Notes: generated by a model from the sequence alone, not told the origin. A stretch of 10,353 nucleotides of DNA from Kordiimonadaceae bacterium (GCA_016763495.1 JAESTR010000092.1:1-10353), one strand, 5' to 3'; numbered from the stretch's first letter, positions 1 to 6,410 are shown. A program made the numbers and translations.

Positions 1-327
1 AGAAACTCTAAACACTCGGGCACCTCACCCACCGTTTCTTCGCTTGAAACATGCCTTAACTTGCAAGGGGCAAGTTGCCCTATGGCTTTTGTAGAGGCGC
101 GTTTATTCCTAGACCAAAAACACGATGGCGAGATTGTCGATATTATTTACGAAAACACGGCAGCAAATAAGCCGCTCGTGCGATCCATTCAGGGCCTAGG
201 ACACAATATAGTATCCAATTTAGAGGATGCATTAGCATCACCTACGTCGCCCCCAGAAAACAACACCGATCCCCACTCAGCAAGCAAACTACAGTTAATT
301 AAAGTAAGAATTCAAGTAAAGAAGTAA
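1..327 (+). CDS. TusA-family sulfur carrier/sulfurtransferase, 5' end outside the window
   Basis: The frame is open from base 1 to the TAA at 325-327. The in-window protein reads LNLQGASCPM at codons 19-28, the beta1-loop-helix start of TusA/SirA/YeeD proteins, with the active cysteine at codon 26 (bases 76-78). Family members pass persulfide sulfur through this cysteine, for example in tRNA thiolation or cofactor synthesis. The classic CPxP motif is CPMA here; some alphaproteobacterial relatives read CPMT, so this looks like that subgroup. A GH pair (IQGLGHNI) and a final strand (LIKVRIQVKK) complete the fold. A polar Ser/Pro/Asn-rich stretch lies between them. The frame has no ATG or GTG in the window. 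TTG at base 61 would cut off the first beta strand, so the real start is probably upstream of base 1. The gene converges on rimI. Its sulfur acceptor is unknown. Confidence 0.72.
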   Translation, partial: RNSKHSGTSPTVSSLETCLNLQGASCPMAFVEARLFLDQKHDGEIVDIIYENTAANKPLVRSIQGLGHNIVSNLEDALASPTSPPENNTDPHSASKLQLIKVRIQVKK

Positions 328-345
328 CAAATATAGAGAATAATC

Positions 346-359
346 AATCAAATTTGATT
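346..359. repeat. 14-base AT-rich palindrome between convergent stop codons
   Basis: AATCAAATTTGATT is a perfect palindrome in the 39-base gap between the TusA-family stop (327) and the rimI stop (367). It has no loop and only two G:C pairs, so as an RNA hairpin it would be weak. Its place between two convergent genes suggests a shared transcription end or a protein-binding site, but neither is shown by the sequence. Confidence 0.35.
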
Positions 360-366
360 TGTACAG

Positions 367-858
367 CTATTCTGCTTGTATTTCCAAGGCAAAAACAAGG
401 GCATCTACACGACTACCATCTTGTATTTGGTAATATGCTTTTCTTTCCCCAACTTTTTTGAAACCAAAATCAGTGTATATTTTGGTAGCTTTAGCATTGT
501 CTTTGCGTACTTCTAGAAAAAGACTCTTGACTGCTTGCGCTTTCAATTGCTCCTGCATCTGCATCAACATCAAAAGTGCAAACCCCTGACCCTGAAACAG
601 AGGATCTACCCCGATAGAAACCAGCTCGGCTTCATCCAGCACTATTCTATAAAGATAGAAACCAACCGGACATTCATCTTTGCTGCACAAATACGCAGCC
701 ATTCCAGTAGAATTTAACAATTGACGAAAGCTATTGGCGGTCCAAGGAGAAACACCTTGGTCCATAAATGCCCGACGGTGCAATTGCGCCATCAAGGCAA
801 AAGCGGCTTCATTGTCTTCGCCAGCCTGCGTGAAACCTATGTCGCCAGCGTCAGCCAC
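367..858 (-). CDS. rimI: RimI, ribosomal protein S18 alanine N-acetyltransferase
   Basis: A GNAT-fold protein of 163 residues. The acetyl-CoA loop is Q89-G-Q-G-F-A94, matching the [QR]xxGx[GA] pattern, preceded by the strand AELVSIGVDP. The C-terminal part LFLEVRKDNAKATKIY...FGFKKVGERKAYY (about 113-143) is characteristic of RimI, with the usual glutamate (E116), tyrosine (Y128) and YY pair. RimI acetylates the N-terminal alanine of ribosomal protein S18, and relatives can act on other N termini. The start is GTG at 858-856, seven bases after the tsaB stop. The frame is closed by a stop at 879-877 and offers only CTG (864-862) as a longer alternative. Tight spacing on the same strand makes a tsaB-rimI operon very likely, with rimI translation probably coupled to tsaB because no strong ribosome binding site is seen. 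Confidence 0.88.
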   Translation of the reverse strand: MADAGDIGFTQAGEDNEAAFALMAQLHRRAFMDQGVSPWTANSFRQLLNSTGMAAYLCSKDECPVGFYLYRIVLDEAELVSIGVDPLFQGQGFALLMLMQMQEQLKAQAVKSLFLEVRKDNAKATKIYTDFGFKKVGERKAYYQIQDGSRVDALVFALEIQAE

Positions 859-865
859 TGCCAGT

Positions 866-1549
866 TCATACTTCTTTTACAAGAAAAACAGCCTTTGCCT
901 TAATGGCATCAGGCGGTCGTAAGTAGCTTGGCTCAGGTGGATAGTCACTTGGGCTAAGCGTTGCAGAAAGTTCAGCTAATACCACAGGATCAACAGCGGA
1001 AAAATTACCGGCTGCAGCCACAGTAAATTCTTCACCCAAAAGGACAAGCCCAGAGCCAACTAGCAAACCGACTTCAGGGTTGCCGATCAATGCTGCTGCT
1101 TCGTCCGCATCTATGTTCACTGCTTCTGAAACTGCGAGGGGAACACTGTCACGAGTATTTTCATAAACTTGATAAAACACTTGTCCGCCGCGTCCTTTTG
1201 TAACGACGTGCGCCTTCATATCTTGCGACGCCCCCTTCAAGCATCCTGCCGCCAATACGTTAAGAGACATGATACCAACACACGGTATAGTAAGGGCCAG
1301 CGCGAGCCCGCGCGCGACTGAAAGGCCGATCCGCAGCCCCGTAAAAGTACCCGGACCTGTCACCACTGCAATGCGCGTAATGCTATCAAACCCGATGGCT
1401 GCTTCAGCTAACAATTCATCAATCATCGGCAACAAGCGCTCAGCATGGCCCCGGCCAATGTCTTCTTGCTTTGAAAAACTTACGCCGTCCTCCAGCAACA
1501 ATGCTGCAGAGCAACAGGTTTCAGACGTATCAATTGCCAATATTGTCAA
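866..1549 (-). CDS. tsaB: TsaB, tRNA t6A37 threonylcarbamoyladenosine synthesis protein
   Basis: A 227-residue ASKHA-fold protein. It opens with the phosphate-loop strand ILAIDTSE (3-10) and carries the TsaB signature GPGTFTGLRIGLSVARGLA at 65-83. It ends with PPEPSYLRPPDAI (204-216), the usual C-terminal motif. TsaB pairs with TsaD (and TsaE) to move the threonylcarbamoyl group onto A37 of ANN-decoding tRNAs. It has no catalytic metal site of its own. The start is TTG at 1549-1547. An AGAGGG ribosome binding site lies about 7 bases upstream, and no ATG is available in frame. It leads a tsaB-rimI pair. In many alphaproteobacteria this pair sits directly beside the Nfu gene; here a deacetylase gene on the other strand lies between them. 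Confidence 0.92.
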   Translation of the reverse strand: MTILAIDTSETCCSAALLLEDGVSFSKQEDIGRGHAERLLPMIDELLAEAAIGFDSITRIAVVTGPGTFTGLRIGLSVARGLALALTIPCVGIMSLNVLAAGCLKGASQDMKAHVVTKGRGGQVFYQVYENTRDSVPLAVSEAVNIDADEAAALIGNPEVGLLVGSGLVLLGEEFTVAAAGNFSAVDPVVLAELSATLSPSDYPPEPSYLRPPDAIKAKAVFLVKEV

Positions 1550-1633
1550 AATAGACCCTCTATCAGCTAGCTTTATGCGAACTGGATTTATCAGACCACT
1601 CTATATAGTATCTTCAAACACTTGTTAGGCTAT

Positions 1634-1659
1634 TTGCCTGCTATTACCAGCAGGGGCAA
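1634..1659. repeat. imperfect inverted repeat in the tsaB/deacetylase divergent gap
   Basis: TTGCCTGCT (1634-1642) and AGCAGGGGCAA (1649-1659) can pair around a 6-base loop with a two-base bulge; the core is CCTGCT/AGCAGG. It ends 27 bases before the deacetylase ATG, in the gap between two divergent genes, so it could be an operator or a 5' leader hairpin. TATATAGTAT at about 1601-1610 is a possible -10 region for the + strand gene, but I see no convincing -35. Confidence 0.3.
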
Positions 1660-1686
1660 GACGTAAATGTTGAATGAAGGATTGTT

Positions 1687-2763
1687 ATGTTACGTATTCA
1701 GCTACTGTATAAATCAATTATACTGTTGTTACTTGCCTTCTGCTCTGCTCATAGCGTTACGGCGCAAAATACAGCGAGCAGTAAAGCTGCACCCGATGAT
1801 CTTTCAGCCAGTGTCTTATTATACCACCGCTTTGGTGAAGACACATTGCCAACCACCAACATCCGCCTTGAGCAATTTGAAGCCCATATTGAGCGGCTAG
1901 AAACAGGCGGCTATCACTTCATGGGTCTTGAAGAAGCGGCGACTCGAATAAAAAACAAACAACCCTTACCCAACCGTACAGTGATCATCACAGTAGATGA
2001 TGCCTACAAATCCGTTATCACTGAAGGATGGCCGCGCCTAAAGGCAGCAGGCATCCCAATGACATTATTTGTCTCCACTGACCCTGTTGACCAAAGCCAT
2101 AGCAATTACCTTACATGGGATGATATTCGCACCCTAAAACGCGAGGGTGTTGAAATAGGCCACCATACCGCATCGCACTTGCATATGCCGCATGCTGGCG
2201 TGGCAGCCGCAATAGCAGATGTTCGCCGAGCAAGCGCGCGCTTTAAAGCAGAACTTGGCGAAATACCTACTTTGTTCGCGTATCCGTACGGGGAGTATAC
2301 TGAAGAGCTGCGTGCTGCGATTGAGGATGAAGGCTTCATAGCAGGTTTCGCGCAATTCTCAGGCCCAATGGGACAAGCTGATAATGTGTATTCGCTGCCA
2401 CGTTTCCCAGTGAATGAGCGTTTTGGTGACATTGGGCGCTTCAAACTGATCAGCCAAGCTAAGGCATTGCCTGTGGCTGACGTGATCCCGACGAGCCCTT
2501 CTATCACTGAAGGTCACAACCCACCTTTGTTCGGCTTTACAGTGGACCGCTCCGTGCGCGGCATTAGTGCCCTTGCCTGTTACCCGAGCCATTTAGGCAA
2601 AGCCGCCGAGCTAATACAGCCAGCACCGAATCGCGTCGAAGTACGATTCGGTAAAGCTTCTCCAAAAGGCAGAAACCGCATCAATTGCACCATGCCCGCC
2701 GGCGGCGGAAGGTGGTATTGGTTAGGCCGTTTCTTCTATGTGCCAGGCGGCAAGCTGGATTAG
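1687..2763 (+). CDS. secreted polysaccharide deacetylase-family (CE4/NodB) protein
   Basis: A 358-residue protein with a signal peptide: basic start, hydrophobic core IILLLLAFCSA, likely cut after V-T-A26. The NodB fold follows. Motif 1 is TVDDA with D104-D105, the base and metal aspartates. Motif 2 is H160-TAS-H164, the metal histidines. Motif 3 is YPYG at 199-202. These residues suggest a metal-dependent de-N-acetylase (or related amidase) acting on a polysaccharide or peptidoglycan in the periplasm or outside; the substrate is not visible. After about residue 245 the sequence leaves the NodB domain. The last 80-85 residues hold many small and aromatic residues and two cysteines (C298, C334), which could form a disulfide. 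I do not recognise this part. GAAGGA lies 5 bases before the ATG. The gene diverges from tsaB, and its TAG overlaps the convergent nfu stop (2760-2763). Confidence 0.85.
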   Translation: MLRIQLLYKSIILLLLAFCSAHSVTAQNTASSKAAPDDLSASVLLYHRFGEDTLPTTNIRLEQFEAHIERLETGGYHFMGLEEAATRIKNKQPLPNRTVIITVDDAYKSVITEGWPRLKAAGIPMTLFVSTDPVDQSHSNYLTWDDIRTLKREGVEIGHHTASHLHMPHAGVAAAIADVRRASARFKAELGEIPTLFAYPYGEYTEELRAAIEDEGFIAGFAQFSGPMGQADNVYSLPRFPVNERFGDIGRFKLISQAKALPVADVIPTSPSITEGHNPPLFGFTVDRSVRGISALACYPSHLGKAAELIQPAPNRVEVRFGKASPKGRNRINCTMPAGGGRWYWLGRFFYVPGGKLD

Positions 2764-3323
2764 GCCTCTACCGGGCGCACATCTACGACTTCAGGTACAT
2801 AATGCTTCAGCAAGTTAGCAATACCGTGCTGCAATGTCATGGTTGAGCTTGGGCAACCAGAGCAAGCGCCCTGCATTTCCAAGTAAACAACGCCTTCTTT
2901 GAAACCACGAAAAACAATGTCACCACCGTCGCCAGCAACCGCAGGACGCACTTTTTCTTCGAGTAAAATTTTGATCTGCTCAATGATATCAGCATCTTCT
3001 TCGTTTTCGTCTACCACAGTCTCGCTGGCAGACACGCCTTCTGCCATCACATCCGCACCAGACGCGAAAAATTGCATGAGGCCCGCGAGCACATTTGGTT
3101 TCAACGCGTCCCACTCAATGTCTGGGGTCTTAGTGACAGAAACAAAGTCATGGCCCAAAAACACACGAGCCACGCCCGTAAGGGCGAACATAGCCTCAGC
3201 AAGCGGTGACGCCTGTGCAGCTTCAGCACTTGGAAAATCAGCAGAACCAGTGTCCAAAAGCGTGCGGCCCGGCAAAAACTTAAGCGTTTCAGGGTTTGGT
3301 GTAATTTCTGTTTCTATAAACAT
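2760..3323 (-). CDS. Nfu/NifU-family iron-sulfur cluster carrier protein
   Basis: A 187-residue, two-domain protein. Residues 1 to about 87 form the Nfu N-terminal domain (MFIETEITPNPETLKFLPG, then VFLGHDFVSVTK). A flexible acidic linker follows (about 97-111, including VVDENEEDAD). The C-terminal NifU domain (about 112-187) carries RPAVAGDGGDI and GACSGCPSSTMTL, with C154 and C157. In this family the two cysteines bridge a [4Fe-4S] cluster at a dimer interface and pass it to client enzymes. The architecture is that of alphaproteobacterial and mitochondrial Nfu proteins (NFU1 type), not of full nitrogen-fixation NifU. AAGGA lies 7 bases before the ATG, within a hairpin (3326-3345). A TetR gene on the same strand ends 89 bases upstream. 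The stop codon shares bases with that of the convergent deacetylase, so no terminator fits between them. Confidence 0.93.
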   Translation of the reverse strand: MFIETEITPNPETLKFLPGRTLLDTGSADFPSAEAAQASPLAEAMFALTGVARVFLGHDFVSVTKTPDIEWDALKPNVLAGLMQFFASGADVMAEGVSASETVVDENEEDADIIEQIKILLEEKVRPAVAGDGGDIVFRGFKEGVVYLEMQGACSGCPSSTMTLQHGIANLLKHYVPEVVDVRPVEA

Positions 3324-3325
3324 GA

Positions 3326-3345
3326 CTAAATCCTTCTTGATTTAG
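3326..3345 (-). promoter_or_regulatory. hairpin containing the nfu ribosome binding site
   Basis: Read on the - strand, CTAAATC AAGAAG GATTTAG is a perfect 7-base inverted repeat with a 6-base loop, ending two bases before the nfu ATG. The Shine-Dalgarno sequence AAGAAGGA begins in the loop and runs into the 3' stem. Folded mRNA would therefore partly hide it. The stem is AT-rich and would be weak alone. It could also be a DNA operator. Confidence 0.45.
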
Positions 3346-3412
3346 AGTATTTGGGGCGTATCCGCCGAAATATCAAGATTTTTCTGGGTAATAGTCGCAA
3401 ACAAATCCGGTT

Positions 3413-4012
3413 TCAAGCCAATTCAGCACATAAACCTTTTAAACTGCTCTCCAACGGTGCCCTGCTATTTGTTACGCGGCATAAAACCAGCGCACCCTGT
3501 ATTTGCTGCAAAACTGCTCTAGCCTTGTTTGGTGCTGCGTCTTCATCCTCAGAATCCGCGTCAATCACACCACTGGAAAGGACTCGATCCTTTTGCAATT
3601 CGCTGTATGCATTTTCCAGTGCCTTCTGCCAAGCCCCAACAGCCAAGGAAATGCGCTGGCCAAACAATTTGGCGCCTTGCCCAAGTAAAAAACTGTTCAT
3701 AAGACAAGCTGGCACTGTTCCTGAATAATAGGCGGCGACACCTTCATAGCTTTGTAACAACCTGCCTACTGATGGGCCTGTAGCTAATAAAGGGGCTAAT
3801 ACCAGTTGCTGCAAATGTGTACCTGAGCGGTTCAACACAGCTGCTGCCATATCTTGTTTACCGTTCGAAAAATGATGATACAGGCTGGCTTTCGAGACTC
3901 CCGCAGCCTCAGACAGCATGCCAAGGCTCGCGCCATCATAACCATACGACAGGAATACTGGCTCCAATATATCAGTTAACGCAGATTTGCTGTGTTTTGC
4001 GATGCGCGGCAT
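3413..4012 (-). CDS. TetR/AcrR-family transcriptional regulator
   Basis: A 199-residue protein. The N-terminal TetR helix-turn-helix spans about 10-55 (ILEPVFLSYGYDGASLGMLSEAAGVSKASLYHHF in sequence), with recognition helix VSKASLYHHF. The remaining helical part is the ligand-binding and dimer domain. The segment GTVPACLMNSFLL near residue 98-110 resembles the conserved C-x-x-N helix of LmrA/YxaF-like TetR proteins. An acidic loop (DADSEDEDAAPNK, 151-163) looks like a lineage-specific insertion. The start is ATG at 4012-4010, with a modest GAAAG ribosome binding site. A perfect palindrome at 4051-4064, 38 bases upstream, suggests autorepression. The ligand and other targets are unknown. The nearest candidates are the downstream nfu gene on the same strand and the divergent penicillin-binding protein gene. 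Confidence 0.87.
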   Translation of the reverse strand: MPRIAKHSKSALTDILEPVFLSYGYDGASLGMLSEAAGVSKASLYHHFSNGKQDMAAAVLNRSGTHLQQLVLAPLLATGPSVGRLLQSYEGVAAYYSGTVPACLMNSFLLGQGAKLFGQRISLAVGAWQKALENAYSELQKDRVLSSGVIDADSEDEDAAPNKARAVLQQIQGALVLCRVTNSRAPLESSLKGLCAELA

Positions 4013-4050
4013 ACAATTCTTTCAAGAAACACTATATTCCCATACAAATA

Positions 4051-4064
4051 ACCGAACGTTCGGT
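4051..4064. promoter_or_regulatory. palindromic TetR-type operator
   Basis: ACCGAACGTTCGGT is a perfect 14-base palindrome, 38 bases upstream of the TetR start. Its length, symmetry and CCGAAC/GTTCGG half-sites are typical of TetR-family operators, so autoregulation is the simplest reading. On the - strand it lies directly after TTGAATTAT, so it would block a promoter there. The -10 of that promoter is not clear. Confidence 0.68.
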
Positions 4065-4113
4065 ATAATTCAATAAAATACATGGAGCAAAACAAATATC
4101 TTTAATCCAAACT

Positions 4114-4141
4114 TTGCCGTAATTTTTCTTCATGCTATAGC
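4114..4141 (+). promoter_or_regulatory. candidate sigma70-type promoter for the penicillin-binding protein gene
   Basis: TTGCCG (4114-4119) and TATAGC (4136-4141) are separated by 16 bases, a fair match to -35 and -10 elements. This predicts a start near 4148 and an untranslated leader of about 84 bases before the TTG start codon at 4232. The call rests on sequence match and position only. Confidence 0.4.
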
Positions 4142-4152
4142 GAAACCACCCT

Positions 4153-4169
4153 AAAATGATCATCATTTT
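4153..4169. promoter_or_regulatory. inverted repeat just downstream of the candidate promoter
   Basis: AAAATGA (4153-4159) and TCATTTT (4163-4169) form a perfect 7-base inverted repeat with a 3-base spacer. It would cover roughly +5 to +21 of the candidate promoter, where a bound repressor would block transcription. It loosely resembles Fur-type boxes (ATGATNATCAT core) but is not a good match, so the binding protein is unknown. Confidence 0.38.
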
Positions 4170-4231
4170 GGTGTGAAAGTCGAACTGGAACAAAAACAGA
4201 TAGCTAAAGCCGTCAACAAGCAGGATGAATT

Positions 4232-6349
4232 TTGGTAAATAATGGTGACAAGGGCAGGTTAGACAAACGCACAGGGAAACCTGTGAGCAACGCAGTCGCG
4301 AGTAAATCCAAAGGCGCTACCATTAAGAATACTACCAAGAAAAGCAGTGCAAAGAAAACCACTGTGAAAAATTCCAGCACTAAAAAGGCCGGTAGGACAA
4401 CGCCTAAAACCAAAAATACAGCCAAGAAAACCGCAAGAAAATCTGTAACTAAATCCGGCGCTAAAAAGCCTATTATAAAACGCATCTTCTATTATGGTGC
4501 CACGGCTGGCGTTTGGGCTTTTATGCTAGGCCTGATTGTACTTGCTGTATTGTCCCTTGATTTGCCAGACCTTGATGACCCACCCCAACCCGGCGCGGGT
4601 GACACGGCTGTTATCGTCAAAGCCGCAAACGGTGCGACCCTTGTGCGCAGTGGCCCAAGTTACGGTGACTGGATCTCGTACGAAGAAACACCCGATGCAC
4701 TTATAAATGCTTTCCTCGCGGTGGAAGATAGGTATTTCTTCGACCACCCTGGCATTGATATTCGCGGTTTAGCGCGGGCGCTATTCACTAACATTACTGC
4801 AGGCAGAGTACGCGCAGGCGGCAGCACACTCACCCAGCAGCTAGCGAAAAACCTGTTTCTAACCAACCAGCGCACCCTAAAGCGTAAAGCTCAAGAACTC
4901 CTGCTCGCCTTTTGGCTTGAGCAAAAATTCACCAAACGGCAAATCCTGACACTGTATTTGAACCGTATGTATTTTGGCGGGGGAGCGTACGGTATTGATG
5001 CCGCCTCGCGTAAATATTTTGGTCATAGCGCGCGCGACCTTTCGATCGCGGAAGCTGCGACTATTGCGGGTCTTGTCAAAGCCCCTTCCCGCTATGCGCC
5101 CCACATAAATCCTAGCGGTGCATGGAAGCGAGCTCAATTAGTGTTGGGCACTATGGCAGATACAGGGGCCATAACACCCGCGGCTGCCGCAAAAATAAAA
5201 ACACAGCCCCCTGTTATCAAGCAAGCAGCGGCGGGCCGTAATGTGCGGTATTATACAGACTGGATAGAAGGCCGTGCGCGAAGGCTTTTACCAGACAGCA
5301 GGGGCGAATCGCTGATCATCTATTCAACGCTAGACCCAAGCGTACAGCGTGCAGCGGCTATGGCGCTGGAACGCGGCCTTTCAGGGGAAGGCAAAAAAAA
5401 AGGTGCGGGCGAAGGCGCAATTGTCGCCATCGACCATGACGGTGCGGTGCGCGCAATGGTCGGCGGCAGCGATTATGCCAAAACTCAGTTTAACCGAGCG
5501 GTGCAGGCCCTCAGGCAACCGGGTTCGGCCTTCAAACTATTCGCGTACTTGGCTGCACTGGAATCGGGCATTACCCCCACAGACAGATATGTAGACAAAA
5601 AGATCACCATCGATGGCTGGTCCCCCAAAAATTACAACGGCAAATTTAATGGTGAGATGAGCGCCCGTGAAGCTTTCGCGCGATCCATCAATACCATCGC
5701 TGTGCAAATCAGTGAAAAAGTTGGGCGCGGTCGTGTCGCTGCCATGGCAAAGCGGCTTGGTATCACCACCAATGTGTCTCCGCTCGCCAGCCTGCCACTT
5801 GGCACTGAAGAAGTACGATTGATAGACCTTGCAAGTGCCTACGCCGCGGTTGCAAACGGCGGGCATTTGGCACCGTCATACGCCATTGTTGAGATTACGT
5901 CGCTGGAAGGCGAAGTATTGTATCGCCGCAGGCCGAACCCACCTATCGCTGTGCTGGCCTATCCGACCGTGAAAAGCATGACTGAGATGCTCACGTCTGT
6001 TGTGAAATGGGGCTCAGGCAAAAACGCTGCTATCGACGGGCCCGCTGCTGGCAAGTCCGGTACTACGCAAAATAACAGGGACGCCGTTTTTGTTGGTTTC
6101 ACAAGTGACATGACCGCTGCAGTGTGGGTTGGTAACGACGACAATAAACCCATGAGCTATGTCACCGGCGGTGGTTTACCTGCCCGCATTTGGTCTGACT
6201 TTATGCTTGAAGCCCACGTAGGCCAGCCCGTGCGCCCGTTGTTGGCCGATGCCGGTATTTACAGTGCTGCTGCAGATTTTCGCCAATCCTCCACAGACGG
6301 CTTGCGAAAGAAAAAGAAGGAAGGTTTCTTCGAGCGCATCTTTAACTAA
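4232..6349 (+). CDS. class A penicillin-binding protein (PBP1A-type glycosyltransferase-transpeptidase)
   Basis: A 705-residue bifunctional peptidoglycan synthase. Residues 1-80 are a cytoplasmic tail very rich in Lys, Thr, Ser and Ala, resembling histone H1 or AlgP tails. One membrane segment follows (about 87-109). The GT51 glycosyltransferase spans about 125-300: VEDRYFFDHPG with catalytic E165, then GGSTLTQQLAKNLFL (197-210) and KAQELLLAFWLE (second glutamate E222). The transpeptidase covers about 390-660, with S432-AF-K435 (SxxK, active serine S432), S485-I-N487 and K608-S-G-T-T; KSG instead of KTG is a usual variant. It polymerises lipid II and crosslinks peptides in the periplasm. The start is TTG at 4232, with AGGA six bases before it and an in-frame stop at 4226-4228. 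A 5-codon out-of-frame ATG reading (4225-4242) overlaps the start. Nine consecutive A (5393-5401) encode K388-K390. Confidence 0.93.
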   Translation: MVNNGDKGRLDKRTGKPVSNAVASKSKGATIKNTTKKSSAKKTTVKNSSTKKAGRTTPKTKNTAKKTARKSVTKSGAKKPIIKRIFYYGATAGVWAFMLGLIVLAVLSLDLPDLDDPPQPGAGDTAVIVKAANGATLVRSGPSYGDWISYEETPDALINAFLAVEDRYFFDHPGIDIRGLARALFTNITAGRVRAGGSTLTQQLAKNLFLTNQRTLKRKAQELLLAFWLEQKFTKRQILTLYLNRMYFGGGAYGIDAASRKYFGHSARDLSIAEAATIAGLVKAPSRYAPHINPSGAWKRAQLVLGTMADTGAITPAAAAKIKTQPPVIKQAAAGRNVRYYTDWIEGRARRLLPDSRGESLIIYSTLDPSVQRAAAMALERGLSGEGKKKGAGEGAIVAIDHDGAVRAMVGGSDYAKTQFNRAVQALRQPGSAFKLFAYLAALESGITPTDRYVDKKITIDGWSPKNYNGKFNGEMSAREAFARSINTIAVQISEKVGRGRVAAMAKRLGITTNVSPLASLPLGTEEVRLIDLASAYAAVANGGHLAPSYAIVEITSLEGEVLYRRRPNPPIAVLAYPTVKSMTEMLTSVVKWGSGKNAAIDGPAAGKSGTTQNNRDAVFVGFTSDMTAAVWVGNDDNKPMSYVTGGGLPARIWSDFMLEAHVGQPVRPLLADAGIYSAAADFRQSSTDGLRKKKKEGFFERIFN

Positions 6350-6393
6350 CGCCCTTTTACCAAATTGCTCTTTAACGAACGCTCTTTCACCAA
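6340..6393 (+). repeat. two-copy direct repeat with 30-base period at the PBP/hydrolase junction
   Basis: CTTTAACTAACGCCCTTTTA at 6340-6359 (continuing CCAA to 6363) recurs as CTTTAACGAACGCTCTTTCA at 6370-6389 (continuing CCAA to 6393). Over these 24 bases, 21 match at an exact 30-base offset. The first copy includes the last two codons and stop of the penicillin-binding protein gene. The second lies in the gap before the hydrolase ribosome binding site. This looks like a local tandem duplication of the gene end. No function is evident. Confidence 0.7.
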
Positions 6394-6410
6394 CCCTTAG
6401 GGAACATCCA

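Noticed and set aside
61..63. TTG as start of the TusA-family gene
   Set aside because: It would remove the first beta strand (CLNL), and the frame is open to base 1.
1269..1628. Long + strand frame opposite tsaB
   Set aside because: It is the complement of a clear tsaB gene and shows no protein-family features.
2899..3345. Long + strand frame opposite nfu
   Set aside because: It is a shadow of nfu, rich in Ser and Pro as expected for an antisense frame.
4225..4242. Five-codon ATG frame overlapping the PBP start as a regulatory upstream frame
   Set aside because: It shares the same AGGA region and could arise by chance; nothing else supports translation, so it is only noted under the PBP gene.
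4213..4485. - strand frame with Phe/Leu/Val-rich membrane-like sequence
   Set aside because: It is the antisense of the Lys/Thr-rich PBP tail, which automatically yields Phe, Leu and Val codons.
6249..6410. In-frame upstream extension of the hydrolase (54 extra residues)
   Set aside because: It overlaps the penicillin-binding protein gene, has no ribosome binding site, and its sequence reflects the 30-base direct repeat. The ATG at 6411 has a good AGGGA.
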